From Bacteroidales bacterium (lineage in GTDB: Bacteria; Bacteroidota; Bacteroidia; Bacteroidales; Paludibacteraceae), in the NCBI GenBank assembly GCA_015061115.1, contig SUXE01000011.1, positions 89,921 through 153,920 of the forward strand: DNA of 64,000 bases. The letters are read 5' to 3'. The notes under the pieces were generated by a model, which saw only the letters and a list, made by a program, of their open reading frames with translations, was not told the origin of the DNA and did no database searches. Of the stretch, positions 1 to 8,275 are shown one piece after another (positions within the stretch are counted from its first letter, which is position 1; each line of letters begins with the position of its first letter). Made by a program: the position numbers and the translations under genes.

Positions 1-790
<790 letters not shown>

Positions 791-885
791 TTAAATTTTT
801 ATTTCTCTTTCTAAAATGTGTAAAAAGAATACATCTTTACGGCTGCTTTTGCATTAACATTACCGTTGTGCTCGTTTTACGATTG

Positions 886-915
886 CAAAAGTATAAAAAA
901 AATGATAAAAACAAA
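886..915 (-). promoter_or_regulatory. Promoter of gdhA
   Basis: On the minus strand TACTTTTG (893 to 886) matches the Bacteroidetes -7 element TAnnTTTG. TTTG at 915-912 stands 18 bases upstream as the -33 element. The implied 5' leader before the gdhA ATG at 778 is about 100 nt. Confidence 0.7.
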
Positions 916-919
916 CAAA

Positions 920-1222
920 AATGTAAGGAAAATTCAAAAAAAACAGAAAAAATCTAATAATTCACCATTTTTGGTGACTTTTATTCAAAATCTAATACTT
1001 TTTGTGTCAAATTGTAACTTTATGCACATTTTGACGCCCTTTATGGAGTGCTTTTGTGTCATTTTTATACTTGTTCATTACAATTCGATACAAAAAATAG
1101 TCCAAAAGACACATTTTGAAACCCTAAATGTGGTGTTTTTTGTCAAACGGAAACTTGCGAAAATATTCTATATTTGGTATTTGTTTAGTTCTGCTACATG
1201 TTAAATATGCGGCTAATATGAT
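920..1222. other. AT-rich spacer without a recognisable gene
   Basis: This stretch between gdhA and the first R1 repeat is very AT-rich. An open frame (866-1204, plus strand) is low-complexity K/N/F/I-rich and resembles no family. A TAnnTTTG match (TATATTTG, 1169-1176) has no well-placed -33 partner. I see no gene here. Confidence 0.5.
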
Positions 1223-1361
1223 GAGGATTCCAAAGGGCGGAACACCCTTCTCTCCTTGCTAAAGTGCGAGCCGAAGGCGAGCACAAAGAATTTAAAAACC
1301 ACGGAGACACAAAGTTTACAGAGAAAGGCTATGCCTTTTAACTGAGAATGGAGGTGAGAAT
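1223..1361 (+). repeat. Dispersed structured repeat R1, copy a (full length)
   Basis: This is a 139-bp intergenic repeat. In order it holds the head GAGGATT, a hairpin around AAGGGCGGAACACCCTT, a second hairpin GTGCGAGCCGAAGGCGAGCAC reduced here to GTGC/GCAC ends, an ACCACGGAGA block, GTTTACAGAGAAA, a third hairpin AAGGCTATGCCTT, and a GAGAAT tail. The same order and nearly the same length occur at 45561-45699 (minus) and, shortened, at 63043-63170 (plus). An inverted AATCCTC lies just downstream at 1386-1392. No coding potential is evident. Confidence 0.8.
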
Positions 1362-1419
1362 AAACATAAAAAATTATTAAATAACAATCCTCAATAATAA
1401 AACTTAAACAGGCTCTCAA

Positions 1420-1450
1420 TTTGTCTATTAATTTAAAAACACTATTTTTG
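1420..1450 (+). promoter_or_regulatory. Promoter of the DoxX-family gene
   Basis: TTTG at 1420-1423 and TATTTTTG at 1443-1450 are separated by 19 bases, a textbook Bacteroidetes promoter 25 bases upstream of the ATG at 1475. Confidence 0.75.
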
Positions 1451-1474
1451 CAATCAAATTTAATTTTTTAAAAT

Positions 1475-2749
1475 ATGAGTGATCAGCAGAAAGGTAAGGT
1501 TGTGATGGCTCTGCAGATACTGTTGGGCTTGGTGTTTTTATTCAGTGGATTCGCTAAAGTTATCGATCCGCTTGGTGGATGGTATAAGGTGGACGACTAT
1601 TTGACTGCGTTCTCATGGGATGGATTGAAGACGTTGAGTTTTCTTGGCAGTGTTCTGCTGAATATCGTAGAGTTCGCTCTCGGCACTTGCTTGCTTCTTG
1701 GTGTATGGCCTAAGATGACTTCTATAGGAGTCTTGATTTTTATGGTGATATACACTCCGCTCACTCTTTATATAGCTATCTATAATCCTGTCACAGACTG
1801 TGGTTGCTTCGGTGAGGCGTTAAAGATTTCCAATTGGCAGACTTTCTGGAAGAATGTCATTTTCTCTATAATGGGTGTCATATTATATATGTGGCATGAA
1901 CACAGCACTCGCGACAAGAGTATCTTGAAATTTATTGTGGTGTCGGCATACACAGGTTTGTTCTTGGTTGTTGTCAGCTACTACTGCTATTACAATCTTC
2001 CAATAATCGATTTCCGTCCATACAGCATCGGCACTAATATCCCTGCAAGCATGGAGGTGCCTGAAGGTGCACCGTCTGATAAATATGAGACTTATCTGAC
2101 ATACGAGAAAAATGGTGAGAAGAAGGAGTTCACTCTTGAGACTTATCCTAAGAATGATTCCACTTGGACTTTCGTCGACAGCCGTAGCGAATTGATTGAG
2201 AAGGGGTACGAACCGCCTATCCATGATTTCACAATGGAGGATCCTGACGACGGTGATCTTACTGAAGATGTGATGGCAAACGAAGGTTTCTCTTTTATCG
2301 CCGTCTCTTCAAAAATAGACAAGGCTGATATGGAGCAGGCTCATAAGATCAATGAGGTCAACGAGTTTTGCGAGGCTAATGGCTTGAAACTATATATGCT
2401 TACTTCCACTGGTATCGGAAGCGATGAACTGAATGCTTTCATCCAGGAGACGGGAGCTCAATATAAGTTTTTGAATGCCGACGAGATCACATTGAAGACT
2501 ATTGTACGTTCCAACCCTGGACTCGTGTTGATCAAGGGTGGAAATGTGGTGAACAAGTGGGCAGTGAAGAATATCCCTGATTTCCAGAAACTGCTTGATG
2601 AGGCTGGCGGTGATATGGAGAAGGTTGAGGAGATGCAGATGCACAAACCGAACAATTGGGCTACAGCGTTCATCTTCTTCGCTATCTATTTCGCAGGACT
2701 TTTCGCTGTGTGGTATGCGATAAAGAAATTCTTTTTGAAGAAGGTTTAA
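1475..2749 (+). CDS. DoxX/MauE-like membrane protein with thioredoxin-like C-terminal domain
   Basis: This is a 424-residue inner-membrane protein. The first about 180 residues form a DoxX/MauE-type bundle (FLFSGFAKVIDPLGG, LNIVEFALGTCLLLG, then the conserved TDCGCFGEA cysteine motif and another helix). Residues about 190-375 are extracytoplasmic and end in a thioredoxin-fold-like stretch (FLNADEITLKTIVRSNPG then LVLIKGGNVVNKW). A last membrane helix (WATAFIFFAIYFAGLFAVWYA) and a basic tail close the protein. No CxxC active site is visible in the thioredoxin-like part, so redox catalysis is uncertain. The family is common in Bacteroidales with no settled role; thiol redox or quinone-linked roles are guesses. 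It stands alone between its own promoter and terminator. Confidence 0.8.
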   Translation: MSDQQKGKVVMALQILLGLVFLFSGFAKVIDPLGGWYKVDDYLTAFSWDGLKTLSFLGSVLLNIVEFALGTCLLLGVWPKMTSIGVLIFMVIYTPLTLYIAIYNPVTDCGCFGEALKISNWQTFWKNVIFSIMGVILYMWHEHSTRDKSILKFIVVSAYTGLFLVVVSYYCYYNLPIIDFRPYSIGTNIPASMEVPEGAPSDKYETYLTYEKNGEKKEFTLETYPKNDSTWTFVDSRSELIEKGYEPPIHDFTMEDPDDGDLTEDVMANEGFSFIAVSSKIDKADMEQAHKINEVNEFCEANGLKLYMLTSTGIGSDELNAFIQETGAQYKFLNADEITLKTIVRSNPGLVLIKGGNVVNKWAVKNIPDFQKLLDEAGGDMEKVEEMQMHKPNNWATAFIFFAIYFAGLFAVWYAIKKFFLKKV

Positions 2750-2764
2750 TTTTAATGATATAGG

Positions 2765-2800
2765 AAGACGGTGCGTTGATAAAATGCACCGTCTTTTTTT
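2765..2800 (+). terminator. Rho-independent terminator of the DoxX gene
   Basis: Ten-bp stem AAGACGGTGC (2765-2774) / GCACCGTCTT (2786-2795) is followed by a run of T. An ATG inside the right arm (2784) extends the next reading frame but should not be used as its start. Confidence 0.85.
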
Positions 2801-2834
2801 GTCTTCGTGTAAACTCACGACAAATTGGAGTGAC

Positions 2835-3707
2835 ATGGAAATGACAGATAGAGAATTTATAGGAAAGTATTTAGAATTAGATAAGGAATACGAAGAAAGC
2901 AAGGGCTCTTATCGAATAATGTTTTTTCTGGGTCTGTCTTGGTTGATTGTATCAACCAAGACAGAAGCTTTTTTGTCGTTTCTATTTCCTGTACTCCTGT
3001 TTGTATGTTCTGTCGTTTTTTTTATAAGAGCTAAATACTGGGAAAGACAATTTAAGAAATTGTTTCAATTGGAAAAAAACGAAGCAAAATGTCATTATGA
3101 AATGTTACTGTTTGGCATACGATATTTCTCAATGATCCAAAGGGTTTGTGCTTTTAATCCGGATGCAAAATATAGTCAAAGGGAAATGGTGAAGATTTTG
3201 TATGGTTTTGACGATGCTAAAATTGAGGAGTATTTTGTAAAAAGACAATATGGAGAACTGGATTTAGAAGATTCCAGAAACTATTGGAAAGATCAGAAAC
3301 TTTCGGATAAAAAAGCGTTTGCCGAAATTCTGTTCAAGTTTGTTATTTTGGAAGATGGAATCCATAATGATGAGTGGAAACTGATGATGAAAATTCTGAA
3401 TGAGTTGAATTTTAATAAAAATTATATCTCCCTTTTTGCCAGACGTTATGGACCATTGCGTACTGAATTTGAAGGCGATGAGTCTGGAGAAAATACGTCG
3501 ACGAAAAGCATTCCCGTCTCACAATTGAAAGCCTATTTTGCTATTTTGGGTTTGGAAGAGGGTGCGTCTGACGTGGAGATCAAAAAAGCATATCACAATT
3601 TGGCATTGCAGCATCATCCGGATCTGCCGAAGAATGCCGGACGTGTAAGCGAGTGTGAGACGTTGATGGCGAGAATCAATGAGGCGTATGAGAAAATTAG
3701 AAATTAA
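2835..3707 (+). CDS. J-domain (DnaJ/DjlA-like) membrane protein
   Basis: This 290-residue protein carries a C-terminal J domain (about 230-290: YFAILGLEEGASDVEIKKAY, then the HPD signature in LQHHPDLPK), which stimulates Hsp70/DnaK ATPase. Two membrane helices sit near residues 28-65. The middle (KKAFAEILFKFVILEDGIHN) resembles a TerB-like helical domain, so the whole recalls the DjlA arrangement of membrane anchor, TerB-like part and J domain. I chose the ATG at 2835, preceded by GGAG at 2827-2830, because the upstream in-frame ATG (2784) lies inside the previous gene's terminator. It probably acts as a membrane-tethered DnaK co-chaperone; the client is unknown. Confidence 0.8.
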   Translation: MEMTDREFIGKYLELDKEYEESKGSYRIMFFLGLSWLIVSTKTEAFLSFLFPVLLFVCSVVFFIRAKYWERQFKKLFQLEKNEAKCHYEMLLFGIRYFSMIQRVCAFNPDAKYSQREMVKILYGFDDAKIEEYFVKRQYGELDLEDSRNYWKDQKLSDKKAFAEILFKFVILEDGIHNDEWKLMMKILNELNFNKNYISLFARRYGPLRTEFEGDESGENTSTKSIPVSQLKAYFAILGLEEGASDVEIKKAYHNLALQHHPDLPKNAGRVSECETLMARINEAYEKIRN

Positions 3708-3733
3708 GAATTAAAAGTGAAGAATGAAGAATG
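3703..3733 (+). repeat. R3 repeat at a stop codon, copy a
   Basis: An AATTAAGAATTAAAAGTGAAG-type sequence, continued by AATGAAGAATGG, begins over the TAA stop of the J-domain gene. Similar sequence directly follows the stop of the acyl-CoA synthetase gene (46222-46256) and lies just after prfB (35372-35400). Confidence 0.65.
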
Positions 3734-3812
3734 GATGCTTTGGCACACTTTTTGTGATAAATTTATTGTATTAATATCTCGTGAAAGCAGATGCTAGGGT
3801 ATGGAGAAAGTG

Positions 3813-3845
3813 AAAAGCGGAGTCGGAAGACTCCGCTTTTTTTGT
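3813..3845 (+). terminator. Rho-independent terminator
   Basis: Twelve-bp stem AAAAGCGGAGTC (3813-3824) / GACTCCGCTTTT (3829-3840) with a GGAA tetraloop and a trailing T run. It ends transcription of the J-domain gene. Confidence 0.88.
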
Positions 3846-3927
3846 GGAATATTGCTTATTGTGAAATTTTGTTAATAAATGTTAACAATTATGACGCATT
3901 ATTGAATAAAAGTGTTAGATAAATTAC

Positions 3928-3935
3928 TATTTTTG
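3928..3935 (+). promoter_or_regulatory. Promoter -7 element for the TPR lipoprotein
   Basis: TATTTTTG matches TAnnTTTG 20 bases before the ATG at 3955. No clear TTTG is seen at the -33 position, so this is a partial match. Confidence 0.5.
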
Positions 3936-3954
3936 TAGGAAAAGTGTTCTAAAT

Positions 3955-4770
3955 ATGAAAAAAGTATTTTTTTTGATTGCTATTGTGTCTGCAATGTTGT
4001 CTTCTTGCAAGAACATTTCAAACGCTACTGTTGAGGATATACAGAAAGCGTGTGAAAAAGAAGATTGGAATACGGCAAAGGAGATGTGTACGGCATATAT
4101 GAAGAAAGATAAATCGAATCCGGTTGTACTTAAATATCTAGGCGATGCATATCTTGGTTTGAAAGATTCTTCATTTGCTCAATATAGCTACGATCAGGCT
4201 ATAGCTCTTGACAGTATGTATGTCGATGCTATTGTTTGTTCGGCAGATGTGCTTATGAACGGGGGTGACGCATCGTTGGCGATATCACATCTTAGAACAC
4301 ATATGGAATACATTCCAGACAATGCCAAACTCCATAACGCTTTGGGTTGTGCATTCCGTATCGCCGAAAATAGTAATGAGGCTCAGGCAAATTTTGAGAG
4401 ATCTGTCCTTCTTGACCAACATTATGTGGTAGCTCGTAGAAATTTAGCTGTTATGCAGATAGAAAATCGTGAATTGGATGATGCAATATTAAATTTGGAG
4501 ACTGTGCTCGACGAGAATCCAAACCAAGCAGACGTCTATAATTATTTGGCTCTCGCTTATGCGTATAAGAGCAATCCAGAAGAGGCGGAGAAATTATTTT
4601 TGAAATCTATTTCTATAGATGAAAAATACCTTCCTGCAATTGAGAATCTTGCTTTCCACTATGAACACAATGGTAATCTTAATAAGGCTAAAAAATATTA
4701 TGAAAAGGCTGCCAAACTTGGTAGTGAAAACGCAAAAAAAATGTTGAAAAACAGTAAATTCGATCGCTAA
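3955..4770 (+). CDS. TPR-repeat lipoprotein
   Basis: This 271-residue protein has a lipoprotein signal peptide ending in the lipobox LSSC (Cys18), so it is predicted to be anchored to an envelope membrane. Residues about 30-265 are helical and contain six or so tetratricopeptide repeats (for example AIALDSMYVDAIVCSADVLM, then FERSVLLDQHYVVARRNLAV, then YYEKAAKLGSENAKKML). TPRs build protein-binding scaffolds; no partner is evident from the context. The next gene, also a lipoprotein, starts 57 bases downstream in the same direction and may be co-transcribed. The specific function is unknown. Confidence 0.8.
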   Translation: MKKVFFLIAIVSAMLSSCKNISNATVEDIQKACEKEDWNTAKEMCTAYMKKDKSNPVVLKYLGDAYLGLKDSSFAQYSYDQAIALDSMYVDAIVCSADVLMNGGDASLAISHLRTHMEYIPDNAKLHNALGCAFRIAENSNEAQANFERSVLLDQHYVVARRNLAVMQIENRELDDAILNLETVLDENPNQADVYNYLALAYAYKSNPEEAEKLFLKSISIDEKYLPAIENLAFHYEHNGNLNKAKKYYEKAAKLGSENAKKMLKNSKFDR

Positions 4771-4827
4771 TGATTGTTTTTAATGTTATTTTATTTTGGG
4801 GTTGGATTCATACGATAAGAGGATAAT

Positions 4828-5565
4828 ATGAGGACAAAAATGATAAATGTTAGGGCTGTTGTCGGTGTAATGGGTATCACGTTTTTGACAGGGTGTGGAG
4901 ATGTCTGCAATTCAAATGCGGATTTGGAGAAAATCACAGAATCTCTTTCTGAACAGCAGTGTACAGACACAAACAAGAATATGGTTGAAACTCTTAATGT
5001 AGATGAAGAGGGGTTTCGAATTGTCGACATGGGACTTTCTGTGAAATGGGCATCTTGTAATTTGGGCGCAAGCAAATCAGAACAATTTGGTAATTACTAT
5101 GCATGGGGTGAGTTGAATAAAAAAGCAAACTATACAGCTAACAATTCTGCCACGTATTCCTATTCTCTTTCTGAATTGAAATCAATGAAAGTGTTAGACT
5201 CAAAAAATGTACTTCTTCCCTCAAAAGATGTCGCGTCTGTAAGGTTGGGAAGAGACTGGCGTATGCCTACAAGAGAAGAGGCTGATGAACTTATCAGAAA
5301 GTGTAAATGGGAATGGGGATTGAAGAATGGTGTGAAAGGATATAAGGTGACAGGACCTAATGGAGGATTTATATTCCTTCCTGCAAACGGCTATTTCTTT
5401 GGCTCCCAGATTTACGACACGGATGAAACCGGCAATTATTGGACTTCTACGGGATACGATAATGGTAATTTCTCGTATGCTCTGGATTTTTCAAAGTCCA
5501 GACCTAAAATTGCAAGCAGTGGACGTAGTGGTGGACGTTGCATTCGTCCAGTCTACGTGAAATGA
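4828..5565 (+). CDS. FISUMP-domain lipoprotein
   Basis: This 245-residue protein has a lipobox LTGC (Cys23) after a short hydrophobic signal. From about residue 60 it has the Fibrobacter-type major paralogous (FISUMP) domain: VDMGLSVKWASCNLG, the YYAWGE segment, DWRMPTREEADELI, GYFFG, and the closing NYWTST followed by GGRCIRPVY. This module is abundant in Bacteroidales surface lipoproteins and shares the C-type-lectin-like pattern of conserved Trp and Gly. Its ligand is unknown. A GAGACG/CGTCTC hairpin follows the stop. Confidence 0.8.
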   Translation: MRTKMINVRAVVGVMGITFLTGCGDVCNSNADLEKITESLSEQQCTDTNKNMVETLNVDEEGFRIVDMGLSVKWASCNLGASKSEQFGNYYAWGELNKKANYTANNSATYSYSLSELKSMKVLDSKNVLLPSKDVASVRLGRDWRMPTREEADELIRKCKWEWGLKNGVKGYKVTGPNGGFIFLPANGYFFGSQIYDTDETGNYWTSTGYDNGNFSYALDFSKSRPKIASSGRSGGRCIRPVYVK

Positions 5566-5590
5566 TGGAATATTAGATGGAGTATCAAAT

Positions 5591-5615
5591 AGAGACGTCG
5601 CTTTGTGGCGTCTCT
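5591..5615 (+). terminator. R4-type hairpin, probable terminator
   Basis: AGAGACG (5591-5597) pairs with CGTCTCT (5609-5615). The T-rich tail is weak (ATTTG). The same GAGACG/CGTCTC hairpin recurs at 7171, 19013 and 22657, always after gene ends. Confidence 0.6.
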
Positions 5616-5687
5616 ATTTGTATGTTAAAAAATAAAAAAAAGTCGTTTTTTTTGTGGCACAGAAAAACATCTATATGAAAGATACCA

Positions 5688-5695
5688 TATATTTG
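5688..5695 (+). promoter_or_regulatory. Candidate -7 element in the 5616-5873 spacer
   Basis: TATATTTG matches TAnnTTTG, but no TTTG stands at the right distance upstream. If used it gives a long leader of about 170 nt before the beta-barrel gene at 5874. Nothing else is recognised in this spacer. Confidence 0.4.
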
Positions 5696-5873
5696 CAACG
5701 TCAATGAAAAAATTATTCAATAAATGGCAAATGCGAATTAGAAAAAGAGATAATCAATAACGTTGGGGACTTCTGTCGAATATACATTAATTTAATCTGA
5801 TTTGTTTGTGTGATGTGTTGATAGTTGAGTTGGTGCTAAATGCGGATTTTGCTCCCCTTATAAATTAAGTTTT

Positions 5874-6491
5874 ATGAAAAGTAAATTTTTAATTACAACT
5901 GGCTTAGTGCTGGCAAGTGTATGTGCTTCTGCACAGAATTATTTCGGAGTGACGGGAGGTTATAACCTGTCTGCCAAGAATATGGATGAGGATTTTGAAT
6001 TTACAGAATATTCCTCTAAGTCAGGTTTCAATGCTGGTATCGCTTATGAATATCGTTTTTCAGGCACTGACAAGGGAAATTTGTTCATAGGAGCGAATGT
6101 TCTATACTCATTGGAAGGCTTTCATATAAAGAGATCTGCTCCGGCAGGATCTAATGATCCTGATATGGTACGTATAAGTGCTATTGAGTCAGAAGAAAAT
6201 TTTGATATCAAGTATTTGAAGGTGCCGGTTAGCTTTGGCTACAATTTCAAACTTAGTGATAACTTCGGATTGGCGCCAAAGGTGTTTGGAATCTTGGAGT
6301 CTCAGTTAGGGGTCGATCATGATCCAGAATACAATCCTCTTTTTGATTTCGCGTTTGGAGCAGGTGTGAATCTGAATATCGGAGAACGATTGTCGATTGG
6401 CTTGGGCTATGATTGGAATCCTGAAGACTTTGATAGTCATTTAGGTAATGCACACGCCAATGTCTCTTATTATATTTTCTCTACTAAATAA
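5874..6491 (+). CDS. Outer-membrane beta-barrel protein, tandem copy 1
   Basis: This 205-residue protein has a cleavable signal peptide ending CASAQ and then alternating amphipathic strands typical of small Bacteroidetes porin-like barrels (NYFGVTGGYNLS; SGFNAGIAYEYRF; LKVPVSFGYNFKLSDNFGLAPKVFG; FAFGAGVNLNIGERLSIGLGY). It ends with an aromatic-rich final strand (ANVSYYIFSTK). It should sit in the outer membrane. Its neighbour at 6590-7150 is a paralogue with an almost identical signal peptide and the same NYFGVTGGYN opening. Whether it is a channel or a structural barrel cannot be told. Confidence 0.8.
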   Translation: MKSKFLITTGLVLASVCASAQNYFGVTGGYNLSAKNMDEDFEFTEYSSKSGFNAGIAYEYRFSGTDKGNLFIGANVLYSLEGFHIKRSAPAGSNDPDMVRISAIESEENFDIKYLKVPVSFGYNFKLSDNFGLAPKVFGILESQLGVDHDPEYNPLFDFAFGAGVNLNIGERLSIGLGYDWNPEDFDSHLGNAHANVSYYIFSTK

Positions 6492-6589
6492 GGAAGAAAA
6501 TAGGACAAGGCGCATAGCATCGGAAAGAGTATAGATTGTATCATTTTGGACGTCGTGGTGGTGTCTCCTTTTATAAAATATATGTGTCT

Positions 6590-7150
6590 ATGAAAAATAA
6601 AATACTTATTGCTGTTGGTTTGCTGTTGGCAAGTGTATGTGCTTCCGCACAGAATTATTTTGGTGTGACAGGAGGTTATAACCTTACGAACATGCATCAT
6701 GAGATGGGGTCTTCTGATTTTGAACGTGATCCAAAATCAGGATTCAATGTTGGAGCTTCTTACGAACATCGTTTTCATGCAAACGGAAAGGGGTATCCAT
6801 TTCTTGATGCTTGTTTACTCTATTCCCAAGAAGGATATTTTTATTCGGATAAGGATCTGAAATTTTTAAAAATTCCAGTTGGCGTGGGTTATGACTTTCA
6901 GTTGACAAGAAAGTTTGGACTTGCACCAAAGGTTTTTGGAGTTCTCGATGTTGAAATGTCAGATGTTTCGGCTTCGGATAATAATATGTTTTTTGCATTT
7001 GGTGGAGGTGCCAATCTCAATATAGGTGAGAAATTTTCTATAGGAATTGGATATGAGTTGAGACGTGAGTCTTATGGATCGAATGACGACTATTATTCAT
7101 GGTTTAATACGTTTCATACCAATCTCACATACTACATCTTCTCTAAGTAA
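6590..7150 (+). CDS. Outer-membrane beta-barrel protein, tandem copy 2
   Basis: This 186-residue paralogue of the preceding gene shares the signal peptide LLASVCASAQ and the opening NYFGVTGGYNL, as well as LKIPVGVGYDFQLTRKFGLA, FAFGGGANLNIGEKFSIGIGY and a final YYIFSK strand. It lacks the loop residues present around positions 80-105 of copy 1. I start it at the ATG at 6590, which gives a clean signal peptide; a longer frame from a TTG at 6536 would bury it. The pair reflects local duplication followed by divergence in the extracellular loops. Confidence 0.8.
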   Translation: MKNKILIAVGLLLASVCASAQNYFGVTGGYNLTNMHHEMGSSDFERDPKSGFNVGASYEHRFHANGKGYPFLDACLLYSQEGYFYSDKDLKFLKIPVGVGYDFQLTRKFGLAPKVFGVLDVEMSDVSASDNNMFFAFGGGANLNIGEKFSIGIGYELRRESYGSNDDYYSWFNTFHTNLTYYIFSK

Positions 7151-7170
7151 AGAAGAATTACTAATTTTAT

Positions 7171-7206
7171 GGAGACGTCGGGTTCGGCGTCTCCATTTGT
7201 TTTTTC
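7171..7206 (+). terminator. Terminator with R4-type stem
   Basis: GGAGACG (7171-7177) pairs with CGTCTCC (7188-7194), followed by ATTTGTTTTTT. It ends the beta-barrel pair. Confidence 0.8.
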
Positions 7207-7216
7207 TATTTGCATT

Positions 7217-7246
7217 TTTGATTTTCCCCAAAAAGAAGTATTTTTG
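7217..7246 (+). promoter_or_regulatory. Promoter of phoH-recF operon
   Basis: TTTG (7217-7220) and TATTTTTG (7239-7246) are 18 bases apart. The transcript would begin only about 20 bases before the GTG at 7274. Confidence 0.65.
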
Positions 7247-7273
7247 TCGAAACACAGATTTATACCATAGAGA

Positions 7274-8257
7274 GTGATAGAAAAAATCATAGAACTGGAA
7301 GTGGCTGACCCCACTATTTTCTACGGAGTTAACAATTCTAACATCCGTCTGATCAAGGATTTGTATCCCAAAGTTAAAATTGTAGCCAGAGGTACGGCAA
7401 TCAAAATCCATGGCGATGAGGAGGAAATCGCTATAATCGAGGAGGTGATTGGCAAACTTGAAAAATACTGCGCCACTTTCAATAAGTTGACGGAAGAGGT
7501 TATCATCGACTATATCAAGGGAAGTGAACCTAAAATTCAGGTGGAGAACAATCTGATTATCTATGGTATAAGCGGCAAACCGATCACTGCCCGAACTCCT
7601 ACTCAGAAAAAATTCATGGCTGCTTACGAGAAGAACGATCTTATCTTCTCTATCGGTCCTGCTGGTAGTGGAAAGACGTATATCGCTATCGCCACTGCTG
7701 TAAGAGCGTTGAAAAACAAGGAGGTCAAGAAGATTGTGTTGAGCCGTCCTGCTGTGGAGGCTGGGGAAAAACTCGGTTTCCTTCCCGGTGATATGAAGGA
7801 AAAGATTGATCCTTACTTGCAGCCTCTTTACGATGCGTTGCAGGATATGATTCCAGGAGCCAAACTGAAAGAGTATATGGAGAACGGAATTATCCAGATC
7901 GCTCCGTTGGCATTTATGCGTGGACGTACTCTTTCCGACGCTTTCATCATTCTTGATGAGGCTCAAAACACTACCACTCAGCAGATTAAGATGTTCCTTA
8001 CTCGTATGGGAGAACACAGTAAGATCGTCGTGACGGGAGACATGACTCAGATCGACCTTCCTGCTCGTGAACGCTCGGGCTTGGGTGAGGCTTTACGCGT
8101 GCTGAAGAATATTGATGGTGTGGCTAAGATTGAGTTTAATGCAAAAGATATCATTCGCCACAAACTCGTGCAGAAAATTGTGGAGGCGTATGCTAAGCAC
8201 GACGCGAAGAAAGCGAAAAAGATTATTCCGCTCACTCCAAAGGACGACGACGAGTAA
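7274..8257 (+). CDS. phoH: PhoH-family ATPase
   Basis: This 327-residue cytoplasmic PhoH protein has an N-terminal KH-like RNA-binding segment (about 1-100) and a superfamily-1-helicase-like P-loop domain. Walker A is GPAGSGKT (128-135), Walker B is in AFIILDEAQN, and the motif VTGDMTQIDLP follows. PhoH proteins are linked to RNA metabolism and phosphate stress; the exact substrate is unsettled. Translation begins at GTG 7274, which gives the N-terminus MIEKIIELE usual for the Bacteroidales family. It is followed at 19 bases by recF and is probably the first gene of a phoH-recF-dciA-like-thioesterase transcript. Confidence 0.92.
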   Translation: MIEKIIELEVADPTIFYGVNNSNIRLIKDLYPKVKIVARGTAIKIHGDEEEIAIIEEVIGKLEKYCATFNKLTEEVIIDYIKGSEPKIQVENNLIIYGISGKPITARTPTQKKFMAAYEKNDLIFSIGPAGSGKTYIAIATAVRALKNKEVKKIVLSRPAVEAGEKLGFLPGDMKEKIDPYLQPLYDALQDMIPGAKLKEYMENGIIQIAPLAFMRGRTLSDAFIILDEAQNTTTQQIKMFLTRMGEHSKIVVTGDMTQIDLPARERSGLGEALRVLKNIDGVAKIEFNAKDIIRHKLVQKIVEAYAKHDAKKAKKIIPLTPKDDDE

Positions 8258-8275
8258 TATCCAGTAGACGGGAGT

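Noticed and set aside
866..1204. 112-codon open frame upstream of the first R1 copy
   Set aside because: Low-complexity K/N/F/I-rich translation in very AT-rich spacer, overlaps the gdhA promoter, and has no recognisable domain.
1213..1419. 68-codon leftward frame over R1 copy a
   Set aside because: It is a translation of the repeat hairpins; the other R1 copies do not keep the frame open.
2784..2834. Longer N-terminus of the J-domain protein
   Set aside because: The upstream ATG is inside a strong terminator of the previous gene; ATG 2835 has a Shine-Dalgarno-like GGAG.
2390..2902. 170-codon frame antisense to the DoxX gene
   Set aside because: Shadow of the coding strand that also crosses the terminator.
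7097..8017. 306-codon frame antisense to phoH
   Set aside because: phoH on the other strand is a clear, full-length conserved gene; the antisense frame has no family resemblance.
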